From the NCBI GenBank assembly GCA_026129095.1, contig JAHCIT010000001.1:372245-436244 (forward strand): a stretch of 64,000 nucleotides of DNA, given 5' to 3'. This document shows, in pieces, positions 44,208-53,511 of this stretch. The position numbers and the translations under genes were made by a program. The DNA comes from Deltaproteobacteria bacterium (GTDB lineage Bacteria; JAGRBM01; JAHCIT01). Each line of letters opens with the position of its first letter. Positions within the stretch are counted from its first letter, which is position 1. The notes below the pieces were generated by a model. It saw only the letters and a program-made list of their open reading frames with translations, did not search any database and was not told the DNA's origin.

Positions 44208-44720
44208 ATGCCAAAATCAAAAGAACCTGCCAAGAAACCTTCCCGGTCCCAAAAGAAGGCGGCCCCTGCCGGTGTGCCCTTAGCAAAAGAGTTCAGTGAC
44301 CAGCAGAATCTGCGTATCGTCAAGGACTTTTTCAGCCTGACAGAATCGCTTGACCTCGACCGGGCGATGGGATTCTTCTCTGAGAACGCCGTTTATCACA
44401 ATATTCCATTACCGCCCGCTCGCGGGAAGCGCCAAGTGGAACGTACACTCCGGAGCATGATGCAGTATGTAACCGGTTTTGAAGTCCAGATGCTTCATAT
44501 CGCCGCTGGCGACGGCGCGGTGCTCACCGAGCGCATCGACAGGATTACTGTGGGTCCAATCAGGATCGAACTGCCAGTAAGCGGAACTTTTGAAATAAAA
44601 GACGGACAAATCACCGCCTGGCGGGACTATTTTGACCTGATCCAAATGTTCCGTCTCATGATGCCGTCACTGGGGGAAGTTGCCGCCCGGAGCCTGAAAG
44701 GGTTTCTGCCGTCCCGGTGA
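44208..44720 (+). CDS. Limonene-1,2-epoxide hydrolase-like protein
   Basis: A 170-residue protein of the LEH branch of the NTF2/SnoaL fold. The five active-site positions of limonene epoxide hydrolase are matched: Tyr63 and Asn65 (VYHNIP), Arg109 and Asp111 (TERID), and Asp140 (WRDYFD). So it probably opens epoxides with water; the natural substrate is unknown. The first 28 residues are a Lys/Ala/Pro-rich extension. GGAG lies seven bases before ATG 44208. It follows mrpG by 38 bases and its last 65 bases overlap the convergent CPA2 antiporter gene. Confidence 0.85.
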   Translation: MPKSKEPAKKPSRSQKKAAPAGVPLAKEFSDQQNLRIVKDFFSLTESLDLDRAMGFFSENAVYHNIPLPPARGKRQVERTLRSMMQYVTGFEVQMLHIAAGDGAVLTERIDRITVGPIRIELPVSGTFEIKDGQITAWRDYFDLIQMFRLMMPSLGEVAARSLKGFLPSR

Positions 44721-47193
44721 TTCCCAGAGCACCCATGAGTTCTTCAGCATTGGCGGCCGCAATGGCGCGTCCCACTGCCTCCGATGACCGGATCGAGCGG
44801 GCGATATCCGCGAGTACATCCAGCCGCTCCCGTGCGTAATCCAGCCGGGACGGATTGAGTACCACAAAAACAAGCCGGGCCCCTTTCACGGACGCCGGTT
44901 GCTCGAAGACTCCCGCTGAACTGCACATGAGAACAGCGGGTTCTTCCAGCGCCCCGTAATCACCGTGAACGACAAATACTCCTGGTGTAACCTGAACTGC
45001 GGAGGCCAAGAGGTCATGAGTGATCGAGTCCGGTAATGGATAGTACAGATGAAGCCCCGGAGACGCTTTTTCCAGAAGCTTCTGCAATACAACTTGCAGC
45101 GAAGTATCCTCTGCGTGAACTATCACCCGCTCAGGATTGACAAGGCCCGCCAGCCGCGAAACCTCGGCTGCCTTTCCGGCCACCGTCATGGTGGCAGCGG
45201 CCGGTTCCGGCGGATAGGAAACCACGAAATTCACGTCCGGGAATCTCTCGGCGATCTGCCGGGGCATCCTGTCCAGAGCCGCCCTCCATCCAAGGCTGCC
45301 CTCACGTGGAGCGTACAGCAGCAAGAGATCATTGGAGGTAATCCGGTCTGCCAGTGCCTGCTGGAGCCCATTCCATGATTCGATGGTTTCGATCTTGAAC
45401 TCCGCCGCCGGTTTTGCGGCCCCAAGTTGCCGCTTGATTACCTTTTCCGCCTGCCTTTCCCCCAGAACAACTACAGGACAGGACAACTTGGCGGCGATCA
45501 TCTTAACGGTGGAGGCTACAGCCAGAAAGCCGGGCTCACGCTCGGCACGGGGCGGAATAGCCAGTACGATCCGGGTCATCGTGTTCAACGGGTGCATCAG
45601 GCGGGCGACCAGCAGTTGGGGCTCCGAATCGTCAAGAAGCTTCTCCAGCACAGTTCCAAACAGACGATTTTGGGCAGATACCTTTCCGGCCCACCCAACA
45701 ATCACATGGGATATCCGAAGCTCCTGACGGGCACGCATGATGGCGGCCGCCGCATTGATATCAATGCGGGTAACCGCACGGGTCGGAACGTCTGCAGCGG
45801 TCAGCTTCATCACCGCTCTGGCGAGCATTTTTTCCGCATAGACGACATTTTCACTGGCCCGGCTGTCTTCGTGCACAACCGTAAGCGGATATACTGGCTG
45901 CGCCTGGGTGGCATCACGGATCAGCATGGCAAGGTCCAGAAGCGGAACCGCTGTCTCGGCATTGGACATTGATACCAGAATCCGCTGGGGCGGGATGTCC
46001 TCCTCAGGACGCAGGTCCTCCTGCAGCATTGCCAGATTGCGGCCATGCCGGTCGACAACAAGCGGTGCGTAAACACAGGTGCCGATCATCATGACGATTG
46101 CCCCGTTCACCACCGCATCGTCGAACAGTCCTATCCGGTAGCCAACCATCACTGCCGCCAGTGTTGCGGCCGCCTGCGGCACGCTCAGACCAAACATCAC
46201 CTGGATTTCATCGCGGCTGTACCGGAACAAAATCCCTGAAAGACGGGCAGCTAACCACTTGGTCGCCAGGACCGAGCCCAGCATTCCTATGGATACCGCC
46301 CAGGAACGGAAACCGCTGAAAAATACCCTCACATCCAGCAACATTCCGATAGAAAGCAGGAAAAACGGGATAAACAACGCCTCACCGGTGAACTGCACAC
46401 GGTTCATCAGCGGCCCATCATGCGGAATCAGCCGGTTGAGCGCCAGCCCAGCCAGAAATGCTCCGACAATCGGCTCTATTCCTGCCAGATGAGAAAGACT
46501 GGCCGCCACAAACACCGAGGCTAGGACGAAAATGAACTCTGCCGGGCCATCCGGCCGGACGTTGCGGAAAAACCATCGTGCCAGCCTGGGAAGACCGATC
46601 AGGATAACCGATACGTAAAGACTCATCGACACGCCAAGCTGGAACCAGAAAGCGTCGTCTATCTCCCCCTTTTCGGTCATCCGGGCGATAACGGCCAGAA
46701 CAAGCAAGGCCGCCGTATCCGTAATGATCGTACCGCCCAAGGTCGTCGTCACCGCCTGATTTTTTGCCAGCCCCAGCCGGCTAACGATCGGATAAGCAAG
46801 AAGCGTGTGGGACGCGAACAAACTGGCAAGCAAGATGGCAGCAGGCCAGTCGAATCCCAGGATGTAATGGGCCATCAGGGTCCCTAGGCCCTGCGGAAAC
46901 GCAAACGTCAGCACCCCGAAAACGATACTGTGGAATTTCGACCGCTTGAGGACAACGAGGTCGATCTCCAGTGCAGCTGCGAACATGATGTACAGCAAGC
47001 CGACCGTTCCGAGCAGCACGATTGACTGGTCGCGTGCCAGTATCCCGAGGGCATTGGGGCCCAGAATGGCGCCGGCCAGCAACATGCCGATGGCGCCCGG
47101 AATCCGGTAACGCTCCAGCAGCAGGGGCGTAGTGAGAATAAGCATCGTCACTACGGCAAAAACAATCACCGGATCGGTGATAGGGGAAAGCAT
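44656..47193 (-). CDS. CPA2 cation:proton antiporter with UspA-like and PTS-EIIA-like C-terminal domains
   Basis: An 845-residue protein. Residues 1-385 form a KefB/NhaA-type transporter of about 12 segments (GMLLAGAILGPNALGIL, FFLLSIGMLLDVRVF). Residues about 400-690 hold two UspA-like regions (ILVSMSNAETAVPLLDLAM, then IVLAIPPRAEREPGFL). The last 140 (LLEKASPGLHLYYPLPDSI, VFVVHGDYGALEEPA, ARLVFVVLNPSRLDYARERLDVL) resemble a PTS EIIA type-2 fold, with a His where EIIA has its phosphorylation site. This suggests gating of K+/Na+/H+ exchange by nucleotide or phosphorylation state; that is inference. GGAGG lies eight bases before ATG 47193. Confidence 0.88.
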   Translation of the reverse strand: MLSPITDPVIVFAVVTMLILTTPLLLERYRIPGAIGMLLAGAILGPNALGILARDQSIVLLGTVGLLYIMFAAALEIDLVVLKRSKFHSIVFGVLTFAFPQGLGTLMAHYILGFDWPAAILLASLFASHTLLAYPIVSRLGLAKNQAVTTTLGGTIITDTAALLVLAVIARMTEKGEIDDAFWFQLGVSMSLYVSVILIGLPRLARWFFRNVRPDGPAEFIFVLASVFVAASLSHLAGIEPIVGAFLAGLALNRLIPHDGPLMNRVQFTGEALFIPFFLLSIGMLLDVRVFFSGFRSWAVSIGMLGSVLATKWLAARLSGILFRYSRDEIQVMFGLSVPQAAATLAAVMVGYRIGLFDDAVVNGAIVMMIGTCVYAPLVVDRHGRNLAMLQEDLRPEEDIPPQRILVSMSNAETAVPLLDLAMLIRDATQAQPVYPLTVVHEDSRASENVVYAEKMLARAVMKLTAADVPTRAVTRIDINAAAAIMRARQELRISHVIVGWAGKVSAQNRLFGTVLEKLLDDSEPQLLVARLMHPLNTMTRIVLAIPPRAEREPGFLAVASTVKMIAAKLSCPVVVLGERQAEKVIKRQLGAAKPAAEFKIETIESWNGLQQALADRITSNDLLLLYAPREGSLGWRAALDRMPRQIAERFPDVNFVVSYPPEPAAATMTVAGKAAEVSRLAGLVNPERVIVHAEDTSLQVVLQKLLEKASPGLHLYYPLPDSITHDLLASAVQVTPGVFVVHGDYGALEEPAVLMCSSAGVFEQPASVKGARLVFVVLNPSRLDYARERLDVLADIARSIRSSEAVGRAIAAANAEELMGALGITGTAETLSGSGRQLPPVTAS

Positions 47194-47336
47194 CCGTCAG
47201 CCTCCGGGAACTCTTTATATCAGTTCCACTGTCCAAAGGGCACACCTGTCCATTGAAAACCAGCCCGGCGCCGTTTGCCAAGAGGCGTTCAAATCGGCTT
47301 TGCTGTGTGTCTCGCAGGCAAAGGGGGAAAACCAGA

Positions 47337-48863
47337 ATGGGCGTGATCGCCGAAACACGTACCGGCAAGATCAAGGGTATTGAGCAAAATGGAGTCAACG
47401 TATTCCGGGGAATCCCGTTTGCCGCGCCGCCTGTCGGGAAACTCCGCTTCCAGGCTCCGCAACACCCGGCACCCTGGAGTGGTGTCCGGGATGCCACCAG
47501 GTTCGGGCCGTCTGCCCCTCAGGACACCATGCCGGGCATGGAAGTAGGTCCCCAGAGTGAAGATTGCCTCTATCTGAACGTCTGGACCCCGGCTGCTGAC
47601 AATAAGTGCCGGCCCGTGATGGTCTGGATTCATGGCGGCGGCTTCATGGGTGGTTCCGGTTCGCAAGAGATGTACGAGGCCACCAGTCTTGCCCGTTCAG
47701 GCGACGTGACAGTGGTGACAATCAATTACCGGCTTGGGGCACTGGGCTTTCTGTACCCAGCCTCCCTTCTCGGTGAATCATTTCCAAGCACCCCGAACGC
47801 CGGCATACTGGATCAGATCGCAGCGCTCGAATGGGTACGGGACAATATTGGCAACTTTGGCGGTGATCCCGGCAATGTCACAATTTTCGGCGAATCGGCT
47901 GGCGGCATGAGTACGGCTGTCCTGTTCGGCATGGAACGCTCAAAAGGCCTGTTCCATCGCGCTATACCGCAGAGCGGAGCCGCACATAACGTCTGCCAGC
48001 TGGAGGATGCCCGTGCCGTCGTTGAGCGTTTCCTTCATGAAGCGAATGTAAGCCCCTCGCAGCCGCAACGGCTTCTGGAACTCACACCCGAGGAAATACG
48101 GACGGCCCAGCGCAGGACTGCCAGCCTCACCGTCAATCATAATGTTAAAGACCGACTTCCACTCGCCGGCATGGTGTTTGTGCCAGTTGTGGATGGAAAG
48201 ATCATTTCCCAGCAACCACTGGAGGCCGTCCGCACGGGGCTTTCAGCGAATGTGCCGCTGATGATTGGTACCAATCTGGATGAGTGGGCATTTTTCATAC
48301 AATTCACCGAGGTGAAAAAGAAAAACCTGGACGAGGCGGGGCTCTTCAAGGTGCTTTCCAAGCGGCTTGGCGACACGACTACAATGCGGGCCGAGCAGGC
48401 GGTCGCCGTCTACCGGAAAGGACGGCCAGACTCCAAACCCGTTGATATCTACTGCGCCTTCGAGTCCGACCGCATCTTCCGGATTCCGGCCATCCGGCTG
48501 GCTGAAGCACATGCTCCCCATTCAGCCCCGACCTGGAAATACCTGTTCACATGGGCTTCGCCCATGATGGGCGGCCTGCTCAAGAGCTGTCATGCATTGG
48601 AAATTCCGTTCGTGTTCGGCAATGGCGACAGCCAGTTCGGCAAGCTGTTCACCGGCGGTGGAGAAGCGGCAAAACCGCTAACCCGCACCATGCAGTCCGC
48701 ATGGCTCGCGTTTGCCCGGACAGGCAACCCGGCCTCAACGGATCTTCCGGACTGGCCGTCCTATGACACGACCCGCCGGTCCACGATGGAATTTGGCAGC
48801 AGGGTTCGCGTGGTTAACGACCCGCTTCCGGAGGAACGCCGCTTCTGGGACGGGATTCTGTAG
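47337..48863 (+). CDS. Type B carboxylesterase
   Basis: A 508-residue alpha/beta-hydrolase. Marks are FRGIPFAAPPVGKLRF and EDCLYLNVWTP near the start, the oxyanion loop WIHGGGFMGGSG, the nucleophile elbow FGESAGG, the acid region GTNLDEWAFF and the His region CHALEIPFVFGN. It hydrolyses carboxylic esters; no signal peptide is seen, so it is likely cytosolic. I start it at ATG 47337, with AGGGGG ten bases upstream. The frame is open from 47253 but the earlier residues are not family-like. The following membrane-protein gene begins eight bases after its stop. Confidence 0.93.
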   Translation: MGVIAETRTGKIKGIEQNGVNVFRGIPFAAPPVGKLRFQAPQHPAPWSGVRDATRFGPSAPQDTMPGMEVGPQSEDCLYLNVWTPAADNKCRPVMVWIHGGGFMGGSGSQEMYEATSLARSGDVTVVTINYRLGALGFLYPASLLGESFPSTPNAGILDQIAALEWVRDNIGNFGGDPGNVTIFGESAGGMSTAVLFGMERSKGLFHRAIPQSGAAHNVCQLEDARAVVERFLHEANVSPSQPQRLLELTPEEIRTAQRRTASLTVNHNVKDRLPLAGMVFVPVVDGKIISQQPLEAVRTGLSANVPLMIGTNLDEWAFFIQFTEVKKKNLDEAGLFKVLSKRLGDTTTMRAEQAVAVYRKGRPDSKPVDIYCAFESDRIFRIPAIRLAEAHAPHSAPTWKYLFTWASPMMGGLLKSCHALEIPFVFGNGDSQFGKLFTGGGEAAKPLTRTMQSAWLAFARTGNPASTDLPDWPSYDTTRRSTMEFGSRVRVVNDPLPEERRFWDGIL

Positions 48864-48871
48864 CGGAACAG

Positions 48872-50764
48872 ATGATTGCAACCACCAGCCGGTGGCAACC
48901 CGTACTTCTGGCAGCGTTCATGCTGACCGGTCTGACAATCTGGCTTGCCGGTATTCCCTTATTCGTTACCGGAAACATTCTCAGCCCAGCCCGTCCTGAC
49001 GAACTCCATAACTTTTACACCGTCGAATGGACCCTTTATGCCTGGCGCAACGGACTGCCTGTGCCCTGGATGAATATCTTTGGTGGCAATCTGCCAGTTC
49101 TCTACCTGAGCGAGCAGTTCTGGATTCCCGCAGAAATTTCCGGGGCATTTCAGGCGGCAGGGATGACTTCAAGAAATGCCTATCTTTCGACAATTGTGCT
49201 GTTCCTGCTGCTGAATGTCCTGTCACTCTGCTGGCTCGCCTGGACCATCACAGGCCACTGGGTCTTGGCCTGCTCTGTTGCCGCACTTTTCGTATTTGGC
49301 GGCTACGCACAACACGATGTCCTTCAGGTCATGATCAGGATGCCGGTATTTCATATACCGGTTCTTCTCCTGACCTTCGTCCGTGCGATTGAAAATCCTG
49401 ACTGGCGATGGCGTGCCGGATTTGGTTCTGTTTTCCTCATAAGCACGCTGCTTCCACTCGGTTATCTTGTCATCGCTGCGGTTGCACTCGCCATATCGGC
49501 AGCAGCAATCCGCCCAAAAGCTATCTCCCTGATAAAACTCGCTCCATGGACTCTTCCTGCCGGGATAGCGGCACTGTTCATCTATCTGCATTACCGGGCT
49601 GCACATGCAGAACTGGGACTGGCATTCCAGAGCCGGGAGTTCGGCGAAGCCGCACCAGGCATGATGAAGTTTTTCGGTTTATTGCCCGGCATCGATGTCT
49701 CTGTAATCGCAATTTGTGCACTCGCATGCGGTTTCATCCGAATGGGTACCGGGACGGCGGCTGAGCCCGCAAAGCGGTTCCATGTTCCACTTCTGGCATT
49801 GCTACTGGTTGCTGCCGGAACCGGTCTTGCCGGGCTGGAATGGTCGGGCAGACTCGAGAGAACAACCGTTGTCATTCCTGGACTTCTATGGCCCAGCGTT
49901 GCGATTTATTTTTTTGCCGCCGCGGCGGTATTTGCTGCTGCCCGCACTCGATCATATGGCCAATGGATGGAATTCTGGAACGGACAAACCACCTTGTGGA
50001 GATCATTGGCGGCACTTTCCGTCGCCGGGCTGCTGCTTGCACTGAATCACCGGATTTGCTGGGAGCAGAAATGTCTTGCCTACGGACCTATCGTGGGGCT
50101 TCAGGCCTTGATGCCACCACTAGGCATGATTCGGGGGCCAGAGCGCTTCCTGTTACTTGTATCCCTGTCGCTCCCGGCACTGGCCTATGGATGGTTATGG
50201 ACCCAGTCTAAAGCGTGGCCTCACCTGGCCAGATTATCTCTCCTTGCGGTCATTGCCGCGCTTGCGGCAGCCCAGTCGTATCCTGCAACTTTCCGCTTCA
50301 GCGGATCACCAGATGCCCTGCATAAATGGTACTGGCGAGGTGAAGAGCCATTCTCAAAAGAACTTCCACAGATCTACCGGGAGCTGCTCACGCGTCCCCG
50401 GGCTTTGACTCTTGAGCTGATGGAACCAGACAACTTACGGACATCTGGTGCCGTTGTGTCGTGGCTATCCACATTTCACTGGTTCCCTCTCGTCAACGGA
50501 TATTCCAGCTACTACCCCGCCGGATACGAGGATGGTTTCCGGCAACTCATCGTTCCCGGACCAGAGTTGCCGGAGCGACTCCGTCGTGCCGGAGTCAGAT
50601 ATGTGCTTATTCACGACCGGCTGCTTTCACCGGAGCTGAAGACACAGTATGCCACTGCGCTTGGCCCGTGGCGGTCCTGGCAGGAACGACAGAACCATCA
50701 AGGCGACTGGATCGCCGATTTGGAGACACCGGCGAATCCCAGCGCTTCTACGGATGGGCATTGA
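48872..50764 (+). CDS. Large polytopic membrane protein, GT-C/YfhO-like layout, unassigned
   Basis: A 630-residue protein with about 12 hydrophobic segments and a soluble C-terminal part of about 150 residues. An early loop (SPARPDELHNFYTVEWTLYA) with an Asp-Glu pair and a later WLSTFHWFPLVNGYSSYYP resemble glycan or lipid glycosyltransferases of the GT-C and YfhO type. The C-terminal block ERLRRAGVRYVLIHDRLL is a small alpha/beta unit seen in these membrane proteins. No defining motif allows a name. It probably works at the inner membrane on surface polymers. It lies eight bases after the esterase stop and ends 74 bases before the convergent truB stop. Confidence 0.75.
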   Translation: MIATTSRWQPVLLAAFMLTGLTIWLAGIPLFVTGNILSPARPDELHNFYTVEWTLYAWRNGLPVPWMNIFGGNLPVLYLSEQFWIPAEISGAFQAAGMTSRNAYLSTIVLFLLLNVLSLCWLAWTITGHWVLACSVAALFVFGGYAQHDVLQVMIRMPVFHIPVLLLTFVRAIENPDWRWRAGFGSVFLISTLLPLGYLVIAAVALAISAAAIRPKAISLIKLAPWTLPAGIAALFIYLHYRAAHAELGLAFQSREFGEAAPGMMKFFGLLPGIDVSVIAICALACGFIRMGTGTAAEPAKRFHVPLLALLLVAAGTGLAGLEWSGRLERTTVVIPGLLWPSVAIYFFAAAAVFAAARTRSYGQWMEFWNGQTTLWRSLAALSVAGLLLALNHRICWEQKCLAYGPIVGLQALMPPLGMIRGPERFLLLVSLSLPALAYGWLWTQSKAWPHLARLSLLAVIAALAAAQSYPATFRFSGSPDALHKWYWRGEEPFSKELPQIYRELLTRPRALTLELMEPDNLRTSGAVVSWLSTFHWFPLVNGYSSYYPAGYEDGFRQLIVPGPELPERLRRAGVRYVLIHDRLLSPELKTQYATALGPWRSWQERQNHQGDWIADLETPANPSASTDGH

Positions 50765-50838
50765 GATACCGCCGAGTGGCTGGCCGAATGGGCCAATCAG
50801 CTCTATGCATCCAAGCAAACATCAGGATTCCGGGAACC

Positions 50839-51879
50839 TCAGAAAAGTCGCTCTCCACGCGAGAGCACACGAAATGGCTTTAAGAATTTCTGGCCGGTTT
50901 TTCGGCCCTCAGGATACTGGCATTCAATCAGGACCGTACCTCGCCCGGCACTGTCACTTGCCCGAATAGCGCCCCCCGCTTCCAGCGTTTCCACGGCGCG
51001 AGCGAGGTTTTTCTCCTTCGCCAGTGCGATCAGTACGTCAGGGTCCGTAATCCGCCCATCGGACAGCTCCAGAAAATCTGCCCGGTTCACCTGAATTTCA
51101 GGTATTGCCTCGAGAAGTTCGTCCGCGGGAAAAAACCATTTTGCATACATCGATGGAGCTGATCCCACATCAAGTGGACCGACTTCTGCATCGAGTTCGC
51201 TCAGTGAAAAACTCCGTTCCAGGGTCAAAGGCCCCACGGCCTCCCTCACCAGACTTTCCAGAAGCCCCCCGGTTCCCAGTTTCCTGCCTAGATCATGGGC
51301 AATGGACCGGAGATAGGTTCCTTTCGAACATCGGATGGTCAGATCCAGCATCGGAGGGGCATACGAATTCACCCGGACATCATAGAGTGTCACCTCACGC
51401 ACCTTCTGCGACATGTCGAAGGTTTCTCCCGCGCGGGCACGCTCATAGAGCGGCTTTCCTTCTACCTTGACGGCTGAGAACAGTGGTGGCTCCTGAAGGA
51501 TCTTTCCCCGAAAAGATCCCAGTGCGGCATCCACTTCTAAACGATCAGGCAGCCTTACCCCTTCATGCACTTTTACTGAACCTGTCCGGTCATAGGTATC
51601 AGACTCCGCACCCAGACGGATCACGCCGCGGTAAGTCTTATCCAGGTCCGTTACGATGCTGGCAAACCGGGTAGCCTTATTCAGACATACCGGAAGCACA
51701 CCCGTAGCGAAGGGGTCCAGAGTTCCGGTATGGCCGACCTTCTTGACCTTGAATATCTTTTTTACTGCCTTAACGACGGCAAAGGAGGTCATATCCATAT
51801 CTTTTCGGACACAAACGATTCCGCTCAGATCAGAGCGGAATTCAATACGCGGGCGGCGGGGCTCAGTCACGGACTCCAA
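50839..51879 (-). CDS. truB: tRNA pseudouridine(55) synthase
   Basis: A 346-residue TruB that makes pseudouridine-55 in the T-loop of all tRNAs. The catalytic block is VGHTGTLDPFATGVL with Asp55; KTYRGVIRLGAESDTYD and SKGTYLRSIAHDLG follow. The C-terminal region after residue 240 is a PUA-like extension. The start is uncertain: TTG 51879 has AGGAGA just upstream, while GTG 51870 has GGAG three bases before. It follows nrnA, an order common in bacteria around infB and rbfA, though those two genes are not here. Confidence 0.96.
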   Translation of the reverse strand: MESVTEPRRPRIEFRSDLSGIVCVRKDMDMTSFAVVKAVKKIFKVKKVGHTGTLDPFATGVLPVCLNKATRFASIVTDLDKTYRGVIRLGAESDTYDRTGSVKVHEGVRLPDRLEVDAALGSFRGKILQEPPLFSAVKVEGKPLYERARAGETFDMSQKVREVTLYDVRVNSYAPPMLDLTIRCSKGTYLRSIAHDLGRKLGTGGLLESLVREAVGPLTLERSFSLSELDAEVGPLDVGSAPSMYAKWFFPADELLEAIPEIQVNRADFLELSDGRITDPDVLIALAKEKNLARAVETLEAGGAIRASDSAGRGTVLIECQYPEGRKTGQKFLKPFRVLSRGERLF

Positions 51880-51948
51880 ATATCTCCTGGCCCAAGAAAT
51901 GCTGGCCTAGCTTGTGATTAGCAGTAAAAGCCCGCCAACCGGGGGAGC

Positions 51949-52965
51949 TCACTTCCCACGTCCGGGCATTTTTTGCAAGTCCTTTTCGATCTCTCCGATT
52001 ACTGCAGCGCGCACTTCCCCATAGGAGCCATTAATCGTGCAGCCAGCAGCACGCGCATGGCCCCCGCCTCCGAACCGGTTACAGACAGCCCCCACGTCCA
52101 GAAACCGTTTTGACCGGAGCGAAATACGCCACTCACTGTTTCCGGCTTCCTTAAAAAATACTGCTACTTCCACACCTTCAATGCCGCGTGGATAGTTGAC
52201 AAACTCGTCCAGCAGATCCTTGGAGCCGCCATATTTCTTCATCGTTTCCCGGCGGATGAAGATAGACGCCGCTTTACCGTCCAGATGCATTTCCAGTGTT
52301 GGAAGCACCTCAGACAACAGAAAGATTCTTGTCGCCGGATAGGTCATGTAAATCATTTCGGCCGACAGTGCCGGATCAATCCGGAATCGTTCCATGAGAT
52401 CTGTCGCCACCCGCATGGTCTTGGGTGAGGTATTGGAGTACCGGAATGCGCCGGTGTCCGTAATAATCGCCGTGTAACAGCAGACTGCCGCTCCCTGGTT
52501 CAGCCCCAGCGAAGCCCGGATAATGTCATAGGCGCATTCGCCGGAAGAGGAAGCCTTCAGGTCAATATAGTTGATGTCACCAAACCGGGTATTGTCCTTG
52601 TGGTGATCGACATTGAGAATGCTCTTTACGAGCCCATTTTCACGCCAGCCCTTGAGATCGACACCCGGTCGCTCAATGGAGCCCGAATCGGAAATCACAC
52701 ACAAGTCAAATGGTTTCCTGAAATCCGGCGCCTTGTTGCGAATCCATTTGCTACCAGGAAGAAACCCAAGATTGTGGGGGACCGGGTCGGTATTGAAGAC
52801 ATATACCTCTTTCCCTGCAGCTTTCAGCACATTGGCAAACGCAAGAGTGGCGCCCAGTGCGTCACCATCCGGGTTCACGTGACAAGTGCAAATTACCCGT
52901 CGGGCGTTCTTGAGCACCTTTGCAGCAGCCTTGAGTTCAGGAAGTGGTTTTGTCATTCGTGCCAT
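51949..52965 (-). CDS. nrnA: DHH-family bifunctional oligoribonuclease/PAP phosphatase
   Basis: A 338-residue DHH/DHHA1 phosphoesterase. CHVNPDGDALGAT is the first metal motif, SDSG the second, NVDHHKDN the DHH motif, and ITDTGAFRYSNTS the next; NRFGGGGHARAAG is the DHHA1 end that binds substrate. NrnA enzymes finish RNA decay by cutting 2-5-mers and hydrolyse pAp. I use ATG 52965; the TTG at 53001 adds 12 basic residues. It lies upstream of truB and 44 bases downstream of ruvC on the same strand. Confidence 0.92.
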   Translation of the reverse strand: MARMTKPLPELKAAAKVLKNARRVICTCHVNPDGDALGATLAFANVLKAAGKEVYVFNTDPVPHNLGFLPGSKWIRNKAPDFRKPFDLCVISDSGSIERPGVDLKGWRENGLVKSILNVDHHKDNTRFGDINYIDLKASSSGECAYDIIRASLGLNQGAAVCCYTAIITDTGAFRYSNTSPKTMRVATDLMERFRIDPALSAEMIYMTYPATRIFLLSEVLPTLEMHLDGKAASIFIRRETMKKYGGSKDLLDEFVNYPRGIEGVEVAVFFKEAGNSEWRISLRSKRFLDVGAVCNRFGGGGHARAAGCTINGSYGEVRAAVIGEIEKDLQKMPGRGK

Positions 52966-53009
52966 AATCAACAGGGTTCGACGGACCAGCGAAAAGTGCA
53001 AGTGTTCGC

Positions 53010-53486
53010 TTACTGCCGGAGCCGGAACGCATGGCAGATTGCCACGGCAAGTGCGTCCGCAGCGTCAGCGGGGGGGCGCTCCCGGAGATTCAGCAGGGTT
53101 TTTACCATCAACTGAACTTGGGCCTTTTCTGCCTTTCCCGAGCCAGTAATTGCCTGTTTCACTGTGGCTGGCGGGTAGGAAGCGAGCATAACCCCTGCCC
53201 GGGCGAGCGCCAGAACCGCAGCACCACGTGCATGGCCCAGCACAATCGCCGTTTGCGGGTTTTCTGAAACGAATGGCAGTTCTACCCCAGCATGCACGGG
53301 AACATGCTCCCGGAGAACCGCCTCCAACGCATCATATATTTCGACAAGACGGTCTTCGATGGGCTTTCGTCCGCTGGCGCGAATCTGCCCATGTGCCACG
53401 TGAATAAGTCGTGAACCATCCCGGTCAATAATTCCCCAGCCGGTAACATTCGATCCAGGGTCAATGCCGATGATTCGCACGGGCAT
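53010..53486 (-). CDS. ruvC: Crossover junction endodeoxyribonuclease
   Basis: A 158-residue RuvC, the Holliday-junction resolvase. The four metal-binding acids are in place: Asp9 (GIDPG), Glu69 (AGVELPF), Asp141 and Asp144 (PADAADALAVAICH). ATG 53486 fits the usual N-terminus (MPVRIIGIDPG), with AGGG eleven bases upstream; the frame extends 45 codons upstream without support. RuvA and RuvB are not in the window. It lies 25 bases downstream of the CorC/CNNM gene. Confidence 0.96.
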   Translation of the reverse strand: MPVRIIGIDPGSNVTGWGIIDRDGSRLIHVAHGQIRASGRKPIEDRLVEIYDALEAVLREHVPVHAGVELPFVSENPQTAIVLGHARGAAVLALARAGVMLASYPPATVKQAITGSGKAEKAQVQLMVKTLLNLRERPPADAADALAVAICHAFRLRQ

Positions 53487-53511
53487 AAAACGAACTACCC
53501 TATCTGTGGCG

